A stretch of DNA of 64,000 bases from Methanocella arvoryzae MRE50 (GTDB lineage Archaea > Halobacteriota > Methanocellia > Methanocellales > Methanocellaceae). Below, piece by piece: positions 9,539 to 19,921 of the stretch (positions are counted from its first letter, which is position 1; every line of letters begins with the position of its first letter). The notes beneath the pieces are model-generated. The model was not told where the DNA came from. It searched no databases and saw nothing but the letters and a program-made list of their open reading frames with translations. The stretch is taken from the NCBI RefSeq assembly GCF_000063445.1, contig NC_009464.1, forward strand, positions 2,914,001-2,978,000, given 5' to 3'. The position numbers were made by a program, and so were the translations under genes.

Positions 9539-9967
9539 TCACCTCAGGGGCTTGTCTCTCTTGCCGGCCACCATTTCCTCAAGCGATACGTCGTTTACCT
9601 TGAATACCCTGAAACGGACGCCCGGAATGTCACCGTACGATCCACCCATTCTGCCGCCGATGCCTTCGATGGTCACTTCGTCGTGCTCGTCGATGAAGTT
9701 GATGGCACCGTCGCCAGGACAGAATGCGGTGATCTGTCTGCCATTCTTGATGAGCTGAATTCTGATGCACTTACGGATGGCGGAGTTCGGCTGCTTGGCT
9801 TCTACGCCCACCTTCTCGAGGACGATGCCCTTTGCCTGAGGCGCGCCCTCCAGGGGGTCAGCCTTCTCGTCTAACCGCAGTACACGGCGGGCGTAATCCC
9901 TGTCACTCCACCTGTATAGTTTTCTGTCATGCACGAGTTTGCGGCATGCAAATTTCCCTATTCCCAT
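9539..9967 (-). CDS. rps12: 30S ribosomal protein S12 (uS12)
   Basis: A 142-residue decoding-centre protein of archaeal length. The conserved loop [10 protein letters not shown] and the segment [15 protein letters not shown] are intact. It is in the standard position after the NusA-like gene and before rps7. Confidence 0.96.
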
Positions 9968-9987
9968 GAATATGTCTCCTGATCTGC

Positions 9988-10428
9988 TTACTTCTGGTTG
10001 TTGATGACTACATCGTCCAGCTTATGATGCCTCTGCGCCAGCAGTTTCACCTTGTTGATGTTTCTGCCGTTCTTGCCGATCGCCAGCCCCTTATCCTTGG
10101 TGGCTATGTCTACGATGGCAATGCTGCGGTCCCCTCTGGTAGATATCGTTACGTTCTTTACCGCCGCCGGCTGGAACAGGTTGCGGATGAACTCTTTGGG
10201 GTCTTCAGAGTACTCTATGACTTCGATGAGCCTACCAATCTGTTTCTTGACCCTGTTGATGTTGTTACCATTTTTACCGATAGCAAGGCCCATGTCTCCC
10301 GTCTTAACGACGAACACAATCTTGCTGTCGTCTTCTACGAGTAGACAGTCCTTGGCGTGCGCTCCAGTCGTAGACTCGAAAAGCGCGATGTATTGCATCG
10401 TCTCGGTGTTGAAGGTAACATCAGGCAC
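9988..10428 (-). CDS. nusA: NusA-like KH-domain transcription factor
   Basis: A 146-residue archaeal NusA homologue made of two KH domains only; each has the GxxG-type loop [15 protein letters not shown] (around residues 54 and 115). It binds RNA and is presumed to act with RNA polymerase; bacterial NusA's polymerase-binding N-terminal domain is absent, as is normal in archaea. It starts at GTG, overlapping the rpl30e stop by 8 bp, with GAGGTGT upstream as ribosome site. Confidence 0.93.
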
Positions 10429-10726
10429 TCTTTACACCTCTGGCTAACGCCATGATATCAGAGTCGCCCGGCTCGAGAACCGTGACAGCAGAGACTACAT
10501 AGGGCTTACCACAGATGGGTCCCAGGTCTACGCTCATGCCCGGAAACTCGTACATCGGGATGTTCGCTTCCTTGATCTGTTTCTTCACGTCGCCGGGACA
10601 GTTGGTGGCCACAATGACAAGTTTCGCTACTCCGCGCTGGCTTGCTTTGACGGCCTGCTTGGTCCCTATGAGGACCTTGCCAGTCCTTACGACGCTTCTC
10701 AGTGACTTGTCGAGATCTATTTCCAT
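10421..10726 (-). CDS. rpl30e: Ribosomal protein L30e (eL30)
   Basis: A 101-residue large-subunit protein found in archaea and eukaryotes. The L30e/L7Ae fold signature GTKQAVKASQRGVAKLVIVATNCP is at residues 21-44. It lies between rpoA'' and nusA, the usual archaeal order, with an 8-bp overlap into nusA. Confidence 0.93.
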   Translation of the reverse strand: MEIDLDKSLRSVVRTGKVLIGTKQAVKASQRGVAKLVIVATNCPGDVKKQIKEANIPMYEFPGMSVDLGPICGKPYVVSAVTVLEPGDSDIMALARGVKSA

Positions 10727-10730
10727 ATTC

Positions 10731-11885
10731 TCACTTCTTTCTCGTCGTACTTACAGCTAATAGTTCTACATCACCGGTGCCTAGCTGTATTGGCTGTCCT
10801 ACAATGACGTTTTCCGTGACACCGGTAAGTTCATCGACTTCTCCCGCTACGGCTGCGTCGAGGAGGTGGTTGACCGTTACCTCGAAAGCGGCCCTGGAAA
10901 GCACGCTGGCCTTCTCGCCGGATATGCCGTGTCTGCCGATCTGCTTGACTTCTCCGTCGATCGTCATCATGTCTGCTACGAGCATGATATGTCTGATGTC
11001 GACGGTAAGGCCCTGCTCGGACAGCGTATCAAGCGTTTCCTTGATAATCGCGTTCCTGGCGGCCTCGATGCCCAGCACTTCGGCAATCTCGTTGATGTTA
11101 TTCGTCCCTGTCCGGGCGGGGTCGACCCCGTCGAACTGGATTACTTTCTTTAATACAGAACCCTGAGTATATATTACATACTCTTGTTCTTCCTTTCGAA
11201 TAACGACACGACTGATGCCTTTGATACCTTTTAAAGGTATCGACTTGATTTTCTCGACCAGCTGAAGTAAGTCGCGGTATGAGGGCTCATCGGGATTGAT
11301 CACGAGCGTGTTATCCTGAATCCTGGGCTCGTAGTCGATCTCTTCCTTGATCCTGTCTGCGACTTCCTGCATAGTCATGCCACGCTGGAAGAGCTGCTTT
11401 TCGTTGATGTCGATGATTATGCTCATGTCGGACAGGTTGGTCGAGACCACGCCCATATCGGATACGTTGGTCTCTTCCAGCTCCCAGCCGAGTTTCTTGA
11501 CTGCATCCCTGTTGCCCGCGATGTCCGGGGTCATGTGGATCGTCATCATGGGGGTGGACGGCTCCCTGCGGGCGTCCACGATTTCGATGATTCTGGGCAG
11601 GCCCAGCGTGACGTTGATTTCAGCCACACCTGCGTAGTGGAAAGTACGCATCGTCATCTGGGTGCCGGGCTCGCCTATGCTCTGGGCGGCGATCATGCCG
11701 ACCGCTTCGCAGTTCTGAACTCTGGCATTCTTGTACGCCAGTTCGACTTTCTCTATGATCTTGTCAAGCTGCTTGCGGGTGACCTTGACTCCCTTCAGGC
11801 GTGCCTTGAGGTCCTCGGCCATCTTGTAGGGCAGTTCGAGCTTGTCGATCTCTGCGTGAATCGTGTTTTCGGATAAGTTGCTCAC
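10731..11885 (-). CDS. rpoA2: DNA-directed RNA polymerase subunit A''
   Basis: A 384-residue C-terminal part of the split largest subunit. It carries the trigger-loop/bridge-helix region ([19 protein letters not shown]) and the C-terminal jaw and cleft elements ([29 protein letters not shown]). It starts at GTG in a GTGA overlap with the stop of rpoA', which forces coupled synthesis with its partner. No intein is present. Confidence 0.96.
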   Translation of the reverse strand: MSNLSENTIHAEIDKLELPYKMAEDLKARLKGVKVTRKQLDKIIEKVELAYKNARVQNCEAVGMIAAQSIGEPGTQMTMRTFHYAGVAEINVTLGLPRIIEIVDARREPSTPMMTIHMTPDIAGNRDAVKKLGWELEETNVSDMGVVSTNLSDMSIIIDINEKQLFQRGMTMQEVADRIKEEIDYEPRIQDNTLVINPDEPSYRDLLQLVEKIKSIPLKGIKGISRVVIRKEEQEYVIYTQGSVLKKVIQFDGVDPARTGTNNINEIAEVLGIEAARNAIIKETLDTLSEQGLTVDIRHIMLVADMMTIDGEVKQIGRHGISGEKASVLSRAAFEVTVNHLLDAAVAGEVDELTGVTENVIVGQPIQLGTGDVELLAVSTTRKK

Positions 11886-14515
11886 TTCGAATCACCGCCG
11901 TTCAGGACGCTGTCGACGATGCTCGGGATGTTGACTCCCTCGCCGTAGTCGCTCTTCATCGGGTCCACGCCGTCCTCTCCATACAGGAACTGGACCACGA
12001 CACCTCTGGTTTCCCTGACCGTGCCATCGTGTTTCACTTCGAGGTCCTGGAGTGCGTTGACGAGCCTCCTCTGCAGGTAACCGGACTGAGAAGTACGGAC
12101 TGCAGTGTCGACGAGACCTTCACGGCCACCCATCGCGTGGAAGAAGAACTCGGTCGGGTTCAGGCCTTTCTTGTACGAGGACTCTACGAAGCCTCTCGCA
12201 TCTGCGCCTCTGTCCCCGGCCTTGAAGTGGGGCAGCGTACGGTCGGTGTAGCCTCTCATGATACGCTCACCACGAACCGACTGCTGGCCTACGCAACCCG
12301 CCATCTGGGTCAGGTTCAGGAAGTTGCCTCTCGCGCCCGATCTTGCCATGATGACGGCAGAGTTGTCCTCCTGGCTGCCCAGGAACTTGCCTGCTATGCC
12401 ACCTGCGCCGTCTCTCGCCTTGGCCAGCTCCTGCATGATACGCATTTCCAGCGTTTCTTCCAGTGTGCGGCCCGGCAGCGGCTCGAGCTCGCCGTGGTCG
12501 TGAGCCTCGATAAGCTTCCTGACCTGTTTTCCGGAGTTGAGCAGGATTTCGGTGATCTGCGCTGTGGACTCCGCCGGTATGTCCGTATCGCTGATGCCGT
12601 ACGAGAAGCCTCTAGCCGTGATAGCCCTGATGGCCAGCCTGGTCACGTTGTCCAGGAAATTAGATGCAGTGTGCTCGTCGTAGGTCTTGATAATTCTGTC
12701 AAGGATCTTACCGCTGAATGCGCCGATTGCCTTTTCATCGATAGTGCCTGTCTTCAGCTCGCCGTCGGAGATCCGGACGAATGCGTCCTTCTCGCAAAGC
12801 TCTCCCTTGCATTCCTCGCAGTTCTCGCAAATCTTGGCCTTGTATGTCATGTCCAGGCCTTTGGGCAGGATCTGGCTGAAGATCTGCTTGCCGGAGTAGT
12901 ACCTGATACCGTTCTCCACTTTGTAAGGCTCGGGCAGCTCGTGCACGTTCACCTTGCTCAGGATCTCCAGAGCGTCGGTCTCCGTGTATAGCCTGTAGCC
13001 CTTGGTCAGGAGGTAGATGCCCGACACGTGGTCGTGCAGGCCGCCGATGATGGGGCCGCCGAACCTCGGGGACAGAATGTTCTCCTGGACCAGCATAAGG
13101 ATCCGGGCTTCCGCAAGCGCCTCCATGGTCTGCGGGACGTGCAGGTTCATTTCGTCACCGTCGAAGTCCGCGTTATACGGTGCGCAGACCGCCGGGTTCA
13201 GCCTGAACGTCTTGTGGGGCATGACCCGCACGAAGTGAGACATGATACTCATCCGGTGCAGCGAAGGCTGACGGTTGAACAGCACGATGTCGCCGTCTTT
13301 CAGCTGCCGGTCGACCTTCCAGCCGACCTCGATCTGGTCGGCCAGCTCCTCGCAGTTCTTGTCAGTGATCTTGAGCCTGCGGCCGTCGGCACGCTTGACG
13401 TAGTTGGCGCCCGGGTGGTTCTCGGAGCCACGCCTGACGTATTCCCTGACTACTTCGATGTTGAACGGGGTAACCGTTACGGGCACGGTCATCTCCTTAG
13501 CGATGCGCAGCGGGACGCCGACCTCGTTAATGCTGAGGTTCGGGTCCGGGGAGATGACGGTACGGGCGCTGAAGTTGACACGCTTACCGGATAAGCTTCC
13601 TCTGAAACGGCCTTCCTTGCCCTTGAGACGCTGGGACAGCGTCTTGAGCGGCCTGCCGGACCTGTGCCTTGCAGGAGGTACGCCGGAGACTGCGTTGTCC
13701 ATGTAAGTGGTCACATGGTACTGGAGCAGTTCCCACAGGTCTTCGATGATCAGCTGGGGAGCGCCCGCGTCGCGGTTCTCCTGGAACCGCTGGTTGATCC
13801 TGATGATGTCTACGAGCTTGTGGGTCAGGTCATCTTCGGACCTCTGGCCGGACTCGAGAGTGATGGACGGACGAACGGTGACGGGCGGAACGGGCAGTAC
13901 TGTCAGTACCATCCACTCTGGCCTCGCGTTCCTGGGGTCCATGCCGAAGACTTCTATATCCTCGTCGGGGATCATCTCGAGCCTGTCCCGGACGTCGGTC
14001 GGCATCAGCTTGTGGCCGTCCTCGATATAGCCGGTCGGCTTCTCGAACTTGATCTCCTTCTGCTCTTCGCCGCAGTACGGGCAGGTGGTGCCCTTGGCAT
14101 CCTTGAAGACGTTCTTGACGATCTCGTCGATGGGCTGGCCCAGCCGCTGGGCAGTCTGGATCTGCCGGAGGTACTCGGCCTTGGTCTTCTCGTCCATGAG
14201 GAGCCTGCCGCACTTCCTGCAGGTCGTCCTGAGGACTTTCCTGAGGAGCCGGGCGAAGCCGACGTGAATGACGGGGGCTGCCAGCTCGATGTGGCCGAAG
14301 TGGCCCGGGCACTCGCCAGGGCGGCCGCCGCAGGTTCTGCAGCGTAAGCCCGGATCAATGACGCCAAGCCTGGGGTCCATGAGGCCCATGTCGATTGGGT
14401 AGCCGTCATCATCGTATGTGTCGGCAGTTATGATCTTGGTAACGCTCATCTTCCTGATCTCTGCCGGGGAGAGCAGGCCGAAGCGTATCTTCTTGATTCT
14501 CTTGGGGCTGGTCAT
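11882..14515 (-). CDS. rpoA1: DNA-directed RNA polymerase subunit A'
   Basis: An 877-residue N-terminal part of the largest subunit. The catalytic magnesium site NADFDGDEM is intact. The zinc-binding [17 protein letters not shown] is near residues 58-74, and a second CxxC pair is at CRKC/CPYC. The start is ATG with AAGGAGG upstream. It is normal in length and has no intein. It follows rpoB' after 12 bp. Confidence 0.97.
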   Translation of the reverse strand: MTSPKRIKKIRFGLLSPAEIRKMSVTKIITADTYDDDGYPIDMGLMDPRLGVIDPGLRCRTCGGRPGECPGHFGHIELAAPVIHVGFARLLRKVLRTTCRKCGRLLMDEKTKAEYLRQIQTAQRLGQPIDEIVKNVFKDAKGTTCPYCGEEQKEIKFEKPTGYIEDGHKLMPTDVRDRLEMIPDEDIEVFGMDPRNARPEWMVLTVLPVPPVTVRPSITLESGQRSEDDLTHKLVDIIRINQRFQENRDAGAPQLIIEDLWELLQYHVTTYMDNAVSGVPPARHRSGRPLKTLSQRLKGKEGRFRGSLSGKRVNFSARTVISPDPNLSINEVGVPLRIAKEMTVPVTVTPFNIEVVREYVRRGSENHPGANYVKRADGRRLKITDKNCEELADQIEVGWKVDRQLKDGDIVLFNRQPSLHRMSIMSHFVRVMPHKTFRLNPAVCAPYNADFDGDEMNLHVPQTMEALAEARILMLVQENILSPRFGGPIIGGLHDHVSGIYLLTKGYRLYTETDALEILSKVNVHELPEPYKVENGIRYYSGKQIFSQILPKGLDMTYKAKICENCEECKGELCEKDAFVRISDGELKTGTIDEKAIGAFSGKILDRIIKTYDEHTASNFLDNVTRLAIRAITARGFSYGISDTDIPAESTAQITEILLNSGKQVRKLIEAHDHGELEPLPGRTLEETLEMRIMQELAKARDGAGGIAGKFLGSQEDNSAVIMARSGARGNFLNLTQMAGCVGQQSVRGERIMRGYTDRTLPHFKAGDRGADARGFVESSYKKGLNPTEFFFHAMGGREGLVDTAVRTSQSGYLQRRLVNALQDLEVKHDGTVRETRGVVVQFLYGEDGVDPMKSDYGEGVNIPSIVDSVLNGGDSK

Positions 14516-14527
14516 CTTTTTTCCTCC

Positions 14528-16345
14528 TTACACTGCATCCTCGAGCTCCAGTCTCGGGGCGATACCGAGCGCCTTCATCTCGTCTAAGAGCAGCTTAAAC
14601 GCGTAGCTCATCTCGATCTTGTAAATGTTGGTGTCCGCACCGCAGTTCGGGCAGTAGATAACTTTCCGCTTCTTGTCCTCTGTGGCGACCATGCCGCAGT
14701 TGTTGCAGACGTACTCGAACACCTTGTCGGACTCATCCAGGAGACGCTCTTTGAGGGCCATGGCTGCGCCGTGGCCGATCATGACATCACGTTCCATTTC
14801 ACCGAACCTCAGACCGCCTTCTCTGGCACGGCCTTCGGTCGGCTGCCTCGTCAGCACCTGTACGGGGCCTCTGGACCTGGCGTGCATCTTCGAGCTGACC
14901 ATGTGGTACAGCTTCTGGTACAGGATGACGCCCACGAACACGTCAGCGACGATCCTCTCGCCCGTGGTGCCGCTGTAGAAGACTTCCTTGCCCGAGTGGG
15001 AAAAGCCGAACTTCTTCAAGGTCGCCCTCATGTTCAGTTCGTCCTCGTTGTTGAAGGGGGTGCCGTCTACGAACCTGCCTTCGAGGCTGCCCATCTTGCC
15101 GCCGATCATTTCCAGCACGTGGCCGATGGTCATACGGGACGGGATTGCGTGGGGGTTGATGATAAGGTCGGGTACAAGGCCGTTCTCTGCGAAAGGCATG
15201 TCTTCCTGCTGAGCAATCAGGCCGATGACGCCTTTTTGCCCGTGCCTGGAAGCGAACTTGTCGCCCAGTTCGGGTATCCTCTGGTCCCTGGTGCGCACTT
15301 TGGCCAGCCTGCTGCCGTTCTGGGTCGCCGTGAGAATGACTGTGTCCACGATACCCTTTTCGTTGCTGCGCATGGTGACCGAGGTCTCGCGCCTCTTGAG
15401 CGGGGTGATGCCGCCCAGGTCGGTAGGCTCTTCCAGGAATCTCGGGGGGCTGGTCTTGCCTATCAATACGTCGTTCGGGCCGACTACCGTCTCCGGGTTC
15501 ACTAGCCCGTCCTCGTCGAGCTGCGAGTAGAACTCCGCTTCTCTGGCGCCCCTTACCTCGGCGTCGGGCACCTCGAAGGTGTCTTCCTGGCCGCCGGGGT
15601 ACCTGCGCTCCTCACCCTCAGTGGTCCTGAAGAAGTGAGAACGGCCGAGGCCCCTCTCGATGGAGCCGCGGTTGAAGACCAGCGCATCTTCAATGTTGTA
15701 GCCTTCGAAGGACAGGACTGCTACGACGAAGTTCTGGCCTGCGGGCCTCTCGTTGAAGTTGACAGCCTCTGCTGTCTGGGTGTTGACAATGGCCCTCTGC
15801 GGGTAGTGCAGGAAGTGGCCTCTGGTGTCCGGCCTGAGCTTCTGGTTAGCGGTGCTCATGCCCAGGCACTGCTTGATCATGCCTGCGCCCATCGTTACTC
15901 TCGGAGACGCGTTGTGCTCCGGGTACGGGATCATGCCTGCGGCGATGCCCAGGATCAGCGACGGGTTCAGCTCCAGGTGAGTGTGCTCAGGGGTGAGCTG
16001 GGACTCGTCGATGGCGATGAAGGTATTTTCTTCTTCCTCCGCATCGATGTACTCGATCAGGCCCCTCTTGACGAGATCGTCGAACGTGATCTCCCCTCGC
16101 CTGAGCTGATCGGTTTCTTCTGCCGTGATCATGGGCTTACCATCTTTGACGATGATCAGAGGCCTGCGAGCCCTGCCCATGTCGGTGTTGATGATGACTT
16201 CGTTGGTGAGCTTGTGGTGGGCGATATTGATCTGATTGGAGACGAGGCCCTGCCTTCTCTTCTCCCTGATGCTCTCGACGAGCTCTGTCGGGTTGTCGTG
16301 CATGCCGACGAGCGCGCCGTTGACGAATACTCTCGCCTTATTCAA
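14528..16345 (-). CDS. rpoB1: DNA-directed RNA polymerase subunit B'
   Basis: A 605-residue C-terminal half of the split second subunit. Typical motifs are [31 protein letters not shown] and the C-terminal zinc ribbon [22 protein letters not shown]. Start codon TTG (16343-16345), preceded by GGAGGGG; the TTG overlaps the stop of rpoB'' (8 bp overlap). The rpoB split is a feature of methanogens and some other Euryarchaeota. Confidence 0.96.
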   Translation of the reverse strand: MNKARVFVNGALVGMHDNPTELVESIREKRRQGLVSNQINIAHHKLTNEVIINTDMGRARRPLIIVKDGKPMITAEETDQLRRGEITFDDLVKRGLIEYIDAEEEENTFIAIDESQLTPEHTHLELNPSLILGIAAGMIPYPEHNASPRVTMGAGMIKQCLGMSTANQKLRPDTRGHFLHYPQRAIVNTQTAEAVNFNERPAGQNFVVAVLSFEGYNIEDALVFNRGSIERGLGRSHFFRTTEGEERRYPGGQEDTFEVPDAEVRGAREAEFYSQLDEDGLVNPETVVGPNDVLIGKTSPPRFLEEPTDLGGITPLKRRETSVTMRSNEKGIVDTVILTATQNGSRLAKVRTRDQRIPELGDKFASRHGQKGVIGLIAQQEDMPFAENGLVPDLIINPHAIPSRMTIGHVLEMIGGKMGSLEGRFVDGTPFNNEDELNMRATLKKFGFSHSGKEVFYSGTTGERIVADVFVGVILYQKLYHMVSSKMHARSRGPVQVLTRQPTEGRAREGGLRFGEMERDVMIGHGAAMALKERLLDESDKVFEYVCNNCGMVATEDKKRKVIYCPNCGADTNIYKIEMSYAFKLLLDEMKALGIAPRLELEDAV

Positions 16346-17888
16346 CTGTACCCCTCCTTAAGGGCTGAACGCCAGCTTCAAGCATGATTTTCTTGATCGA
16401 TTCCTCGTCCTCTACGCCCGTCGAGAGTTCCACCGACATGGCAAAGTTCTTCACCAGACCGCAGTTCGGTCCTTCAGGGGTCTCCGAGGGGCAGATTCTG
16501 CCCCACTGGGTAGCGTGAAGGTCACGAGCCTCGAAGTGCGGCTGAGCCCTGGACAGCGGGGATATGACGCGGCGTAAGTGGGACAGCATGGCCATGTAGT
16601 CGATCCTGTCCAGAAGCTGGGACACGCCGGTCCTGCCGCCGACCCAGTTGCCCGTGGCCAGCGGGTGGATGAGCCTCTCGGTCAGGACGTCTGCCCTGAC
16701 TGCCGTGATCATGTACAGCTCTCTGTTACGCATGTTGGCCCTCTCGAGCTGGTACTTGATGTCTCTGGTAAGCCTGTTGAAAGAGACCCTGAACAGGTCT
16801 TCCATCAGGTCGCCGGCGAGCTTGAGCCTCTTGTTAGAGTAGTGGTCCTTGTCATCCGGAGCCCTTCTCCTCAGAGCCAGCTCACAGCAGGCTTCGGCCA
16901 TCCTGCCCAGGAAGTAAGCCTTGGTGATCCGGGACTCTGCCAGCTTCGGGTCATCCGGTCCGAGACGCTCGAAGTTCTCGGGGTTCAGGTGGGGTAGAAG
17001 GTACCTGTCGATGACGTAGAACGCCCTCTTCCTCTGGTAGTCCTTCGCCTGGCCGGCTGCGACGCGCTTGCCGATCTTCTCCATTGCCGATTCCGAAGTG
17101 TCGGCCTCTGCCTCATCCAGGTTCTCCAGCATGAACTTCTGGATCTCCGGGTCGTCCGAGACCGCGTTGACGATCTCCTGGTCAGTCTCCAGGCCCAGCG
17201 CCCTCATCAGCATGACGAGGTTCAGGCGGCCCGAGATAGACGGGAAGGAGACCTCCAGGATCGACTTGCGGCCCCTCTCCACGATCACGAGAGCCCTGTA
17301 GCCCCTGCGCTGGGAGAACACCTTGGCCACCTCGATCTGGTCGCCGTAGCGGTCGTCGTACTCGACCATGATCTTGTTGGGGGCGAGGTCTTCAAGGGTC
17401 ATGATGACACGCTCGGTACCGTTGACGATGAAGTATCCGCCGGGGTCGACCGGGTCTTCGCCGTGCTTCACCCACTCGTCCGGCGTAACCCGGGCGAGGT
17501 TGCACTTGTTGCTGCCGATCATGATCGGCATCTGGCCGATGTTGACCTCTATAAAGTCACCCTCGATCTCGCCGCGGACGATAGCCATCTCGAGGAAGAT
17601 CTCGGCTGCGTAGGTGATGTTTCTCAGCCTGGCCTCGGTCGGGTAGAGCGGCTCTACGGAACCGTCAGCTTCCCTGACCACCGGGTTGCCCACGCGGATC
17701 TTACCCAGCTTGACCTTTACCGGCTCGATGTTGTGCTCGATGTCCTCGATGTCCGTCTCGATGTATCCCTGCTCGTCAATGACTTTCTGCAGGCCCTGTT
17801 CCAGAAAAACGTTAAAAGAGTCAATATGATGCTGCGCAATTTTTTTACGGGTAAAATACGCTTTACTTAGTACAGTTCGGTCTAACAC
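16338..17888 (-). CDS. rpoB2: DNA-directed RNA polymerase subunit B''
   Basis: A 516-residue N-terminal half of the second subunit. It ends in the conserved fork region [36 protein letters not shown]. The start is GTG (17886-17888) with GAGGG upstream. It lies 13 bp after rpoH. Full length for a split B''. Confidence 0.96.
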   Translation of the reverse strand: MLDRTVLSKAYFTRKKIAQHHIDSFNVFLEQGLQKVIDEQGYIETDIEDIEHNIEPVKVKLGKIRVGNPVVREADGSVEPLYPTEARLRNITYAAEIFLEMAIVRGEIEGDFIEVNIGQMPIMIGSNKCNLARVTPDEWVKHGEDPVDPGGYFIVNGTERVIMTLEDLAPNKIMVEYDDRYGDQIEVAKVFSQRRGYRALVIVERGRKSILEVSFPSISGRLNLVMLMRALGLETDQEIVNAVSDDPEIQKFMLENLDEAEADTSESAMEKIGKRVAAGQAKDYQRKRAFYVIDRYLLPHLNPENFERLGPDDPKLAESRITKAYFLGRMAEACCELALRRRAPDDKDHYSNKRLKLAGDLMEDLFRVSFNRLTRDIKYQLERANMRNRELYMITAVRADVLTERLIHPLATGNWVGGRTGVSQLLDRIDYMAMLSHLRRVISPLSRAQPHFEARDLHATQWGRICPSETPEGPNCGLVKNFAMSVELSTGVEDEESIKKIMLEAGVQPLRRGTVE

Positions 17889-17901
17889 GGTGGATTCCCT
17901 C

Positions 17902-18141
17902 TTACTCGATAACGAGCCTGTATGCCACTGCCTTGCCTGCAGTCAGGCTCTTTCTGATGATCTTGATGACGTCGCCCGGCTGCGCACCGATCTGCTTGAC
18001 GACTACGTCGGAGGTCTTAATCTTCGGCAACTGACCTTTAGAAATGTTGTACTTTTTCAATACTTCGGCCGCTTCCTCTTCACTCAAAAGGATGTGTTCG
18101 GGCACAAGCTCGTGCTCCAGTACGTTAAATTTTTTAGTCAA
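17902..18141 (-). CDS. rpoH: DNA-directed RNA polymerase subunit H (Rpb5 C-terminal type)
   Basis: A 79-residue subunit corresponding to the C-terminal domain of eukaryotic Rpb5. The sequence from TKKFNVLEHELVPEHILLSEEEAAEVLKKYNI to the Arg/Tyr-rich end matches the family. The start is TTG at 18139-18141: GGAGG at 18150-18154 is 8 nt upstream and the family begins here. A longer frame reaching 18270 runs through the leader hairpin and promoter, so I reject it. First protein gene of the operon. Confidence 0.92.
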   Translation of the reverse strand: MTKKFNVLEHELVPEHILLSEEEAAEVLKKYNISKGQLPKIKTSDVVVKQIGAQPGDVIKIIRKSLTAGKAVAYRLVIE

Positions 18142-18182
18142 CCTGCCTTCCTCCTTAAAACTGTATGGCGATTTGGCATCCC

Positions 18183-18204
18183 GGGGGATGCAGCCGCATC
18201 CCCC
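18183..18204 (-). promoter_or_regulatory. GC-rich hairpin in the leader of the RNA polymerase operon
   Basis: A perfect 9-bp stem with a 4-nt loop: GGGGGATGC-AGCC-GCATCCCCC. It lies in the transcribed leader, between the TATA box (about 18244-18256) and the rpoH ribosome site (18150-18154). No T-run follows on the minus strand. It could be an autoregulatory or stability element for the RNAP messenger, or a processing signal. Confidence 0.5.
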
Positions 18205-18243
18205 GAGGGTGTGCTGTATCCATCTGGGAACGCGCAAAATAGT

Positions 18244-18256
18244 TCTATAATATAGG
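18244..18256 (-). promoter_or_regulatory. TATA box of the RNA polymerase operon
   Basis: On the minus strand the 6 to 18 bp after the tRNA 3' end read CCTATATTATAGAAC. It would start transcription near 18220, giving a leader of about 80 nt containing the hairpin. The tRNA is on the same strand just upstream, so a tRNA-mRNA cotranscript is also possible. Confidence 0.5.
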
Positions 18257-18261
18257 GTGAG

Positions 18262-18335
18262 CGGGCTCATGGGGATTTGAACCCCAGGCCGCCTGGTTAA
18301 AAGCCAGGCGCTCTACCTAACTGAGCTATGAGCCC
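18262..18335 (-). tRNA. tRNA-Lys (anticodon TTT)
   Basis: The minus strand folds as a complete 74-nt tRNA. The acceptor stem is GGGCTCA/TGAGCCC, the D stem GCTC/GAGC, and the anticodon stem CCTGG/CCAGG with loop CTTTTAA (anticodon TTT). The T stem is TGGGG/CCCCA with loop TTCAAAT. The discriminator base is G, as expected for archaeal tRNA-Lys. CCA is not encoded and there is no intron. Confidence 0.95.
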
Positions 18336-18551
18336 TCTCCGGATGATGCAACGTTGGCTGTTTTTTGTTTTTGTCAAATTTGCGACACAGATGGGATGTA
18401 TCGCGGCACTCACCATACAGTTATAGAACTTATTATTTGACGGCACTATGAATAGCGCATCTAGGATTTATAGTTTTCCATGTCTAAAAATGATATGCGA
18501 ACTATGGATTTAGCTATTTTCACAGCTATCACCGTATCGTAATTATCTCGT

Positions 18552-18560
18552 ATTTATATT
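18552..18560 (+). promoter_or_regulatory. TATA box of the aCPSF2 gene
   Basis: ATTTATATT at 18552-18560 is a good TATA match and would place the transcript start near 18583. That is downstream of the GTG at 18566, so the longest frame is probably not translated from its first codon. The rest of the 18336-18551 stretch is AT-rich and holds no gene I can support. Confidence 0.5.
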
Positions 18561-18664
18561 ATGAGGTGACAGAAATAGTTAAATATCTACGCGGAAAAGA
18601 GTTTGTGCTTTGGACTATCGCCTGGCACCCAGGCTTCTTTTCCTTTTACACGGAGGTAATTAGC

Positions 18665-19903
18665 ATACAGATCAGTATTCACGGAGCGGGCCGGGAAGTC
18701 GGCAGGTCCGCATTTCTCATCGACGATAAAATCTTGCTGGACTATGGCATCAAGCCCAGCGACCCGCCCGAATACCCTCAGGGCGACGTCCGTCCCGAGG
18801 TTGTCGTCGTGTCTCACGGTCACCTCGATCACTGCGGCGTAGTCCCAAACCTGATGGACCTGGAGCCTAAGGTCATCGCGACGCCTCCCACCAAGCAGCT
18901 GACAAGGCTTCTCGCCGAGGATACAATGGAGATAGCGGAGTCATCCCACGCCCTCGTGCCTTTCGATCCTGCGGACATGCGCCAGCTTTTGCGCCTGACC
19001 CGGGAAATGGAGTACCTTGACGCGTATGAACATGACAATCATACTATCACCCTGTTTGACGCCGGCCACATTCCCGGCAGCTCTCTCGTCTACGTGGAAA
19101 ACGGGAAGCAGTCGCTGCTCTACACCGGGGACATCAAGAACACCGATACCCGGCTGCTCCGCGGCTCTAAGATCCACTACCCCGAGGCAGACGCACTAAT
19201 GATCGAGAGCACCTACTTCGGCAAGGACCACCCGGACCGGCAGAAGCTGGAGGAAAAGTTCATCGAGTCCATCCGGTACACCCTTGATATTGGCGGCAAC
19301 GTCGTCATCCCGAGCTTCGCCATCGGCAGGACCCAGGAGATCCTCCTCATCCTCAAGGAGCACCGCATCCCGTCATACGTCGACGGCATGGGCAGAGAAG
19401 TCACCGACATCTTCCTCAAGGAGCCCGAGTACCTCCGGGACCCCGGCAGGCTCAGGTCTGCCTACGGCTACTCTACCACTGTGAAGGGAAGCATGCGAAA
19501 ATCCCTCATGGACGAGCCATGCGTCGTGGTCACCACCGCAGGCATGCTCAACGGCGGCCCCGTGCTGACTTACCTCAAGAAGATCTACGACAACCCTAAG
19601 AACAAGGTCATCCTCACCGGCTACCAGGTGGAGAACACCAACGGCCGCACCGCCCTGAACACTGGCACCATGGATCTCGACGGCGAGATCGTGAAGCTCC
19701 GCTGCCAGCTCGAGCAGTACAGCTTCAGCGCCCACAGCGGTGAATCAGAGCTCAAGGCCATCGTCAAGCACATGGTCGACAGAGGCACCACAGACGTCTT
19801 CTGCGTCCACGGCGACCGGACCGAAGAGTTCGCCGCCTGGATCAGACAGGAGTACGACGTCAACGCCTATGCCCCGAAGATCGGGGACGAGTACCTAATA
19901 TAA
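18665..19903 (+). CDS. aCPSF2-type beta-CASP ribonuclease (metallo-beta-lactamase fold)
   Basis: About 412 residues. Metal and beta-CASP motifs are complete: SHGHLDHCG, YTGDIKN, the STYFG loop, PSFAIGRTQEIL (motif A region), TTAGMLNGGP, FSAHSGESEL and the C-terminal CVHGD. The archaeal KH domains of aCPSF1 are absent, so this is the shorter aCPSF2/RNase J-like class, which cuts or trims RNA. The start is unusual. Family members begin at the equivalent of QISIHGAGREVGRSAF, and GGAGGT (18652-18657) stands 7 nt before an ATA codon at 18665. In-frame GTG codons at 18566 and 18605 are alternatives that would add an unrelated N-terminal extension. Confidence 0.85.
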   Translation: MQISIHGAGREVGRSAFLIDDKILLDYGIKPSDPPEYPQGDVRPEVVVVSHGHLDHCGVVPNLMDLEPKVIATPPTKQLTRLLAEDTMEIAESSHALVPFDPADMRQLLRLTREMEYLDAYEHDNHTITLFDAGHIPGSSLVYVENGKQSLLYTGDIKNTDTRLLRGSKIHYPEADALMIESTYFGKDHPDRQKLEEKFIESIRYTLDIGGNVVIPSFAIGRTQEILLILKEHRIPSYVDGMGREVTDIFLKEPEYLRDPGRLRSAYGYSTTVKGSMRKSLMDEPCVVVTTAGMLNGGPVLTYLKKIYDNPKNKVILTGYQVENTNGRTALNTGTMDLDGEIVKLRCQLEQYSFSAHSGESELKAIVKHMVDRGTTDVFCVHGDRTEEFAAWIRQEYDVNAYAPKIGDEYLI

Positions 19904-19921
19904 GTACCTCTGACTAACGGT

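Noticed and set aside
13664-14347. 227-codon plus-strand frame over rpoA'
   Set aside because: Antisense to catalytic and zinc-binding parts of the polymerase subunit A'.
18142-18270. N-terminal extension of rpoH
   Set aside because: It would cross the leader hairpin and the TATA element and end just inside the tRNA; the family starts at the TTG preceded by GGAGG.
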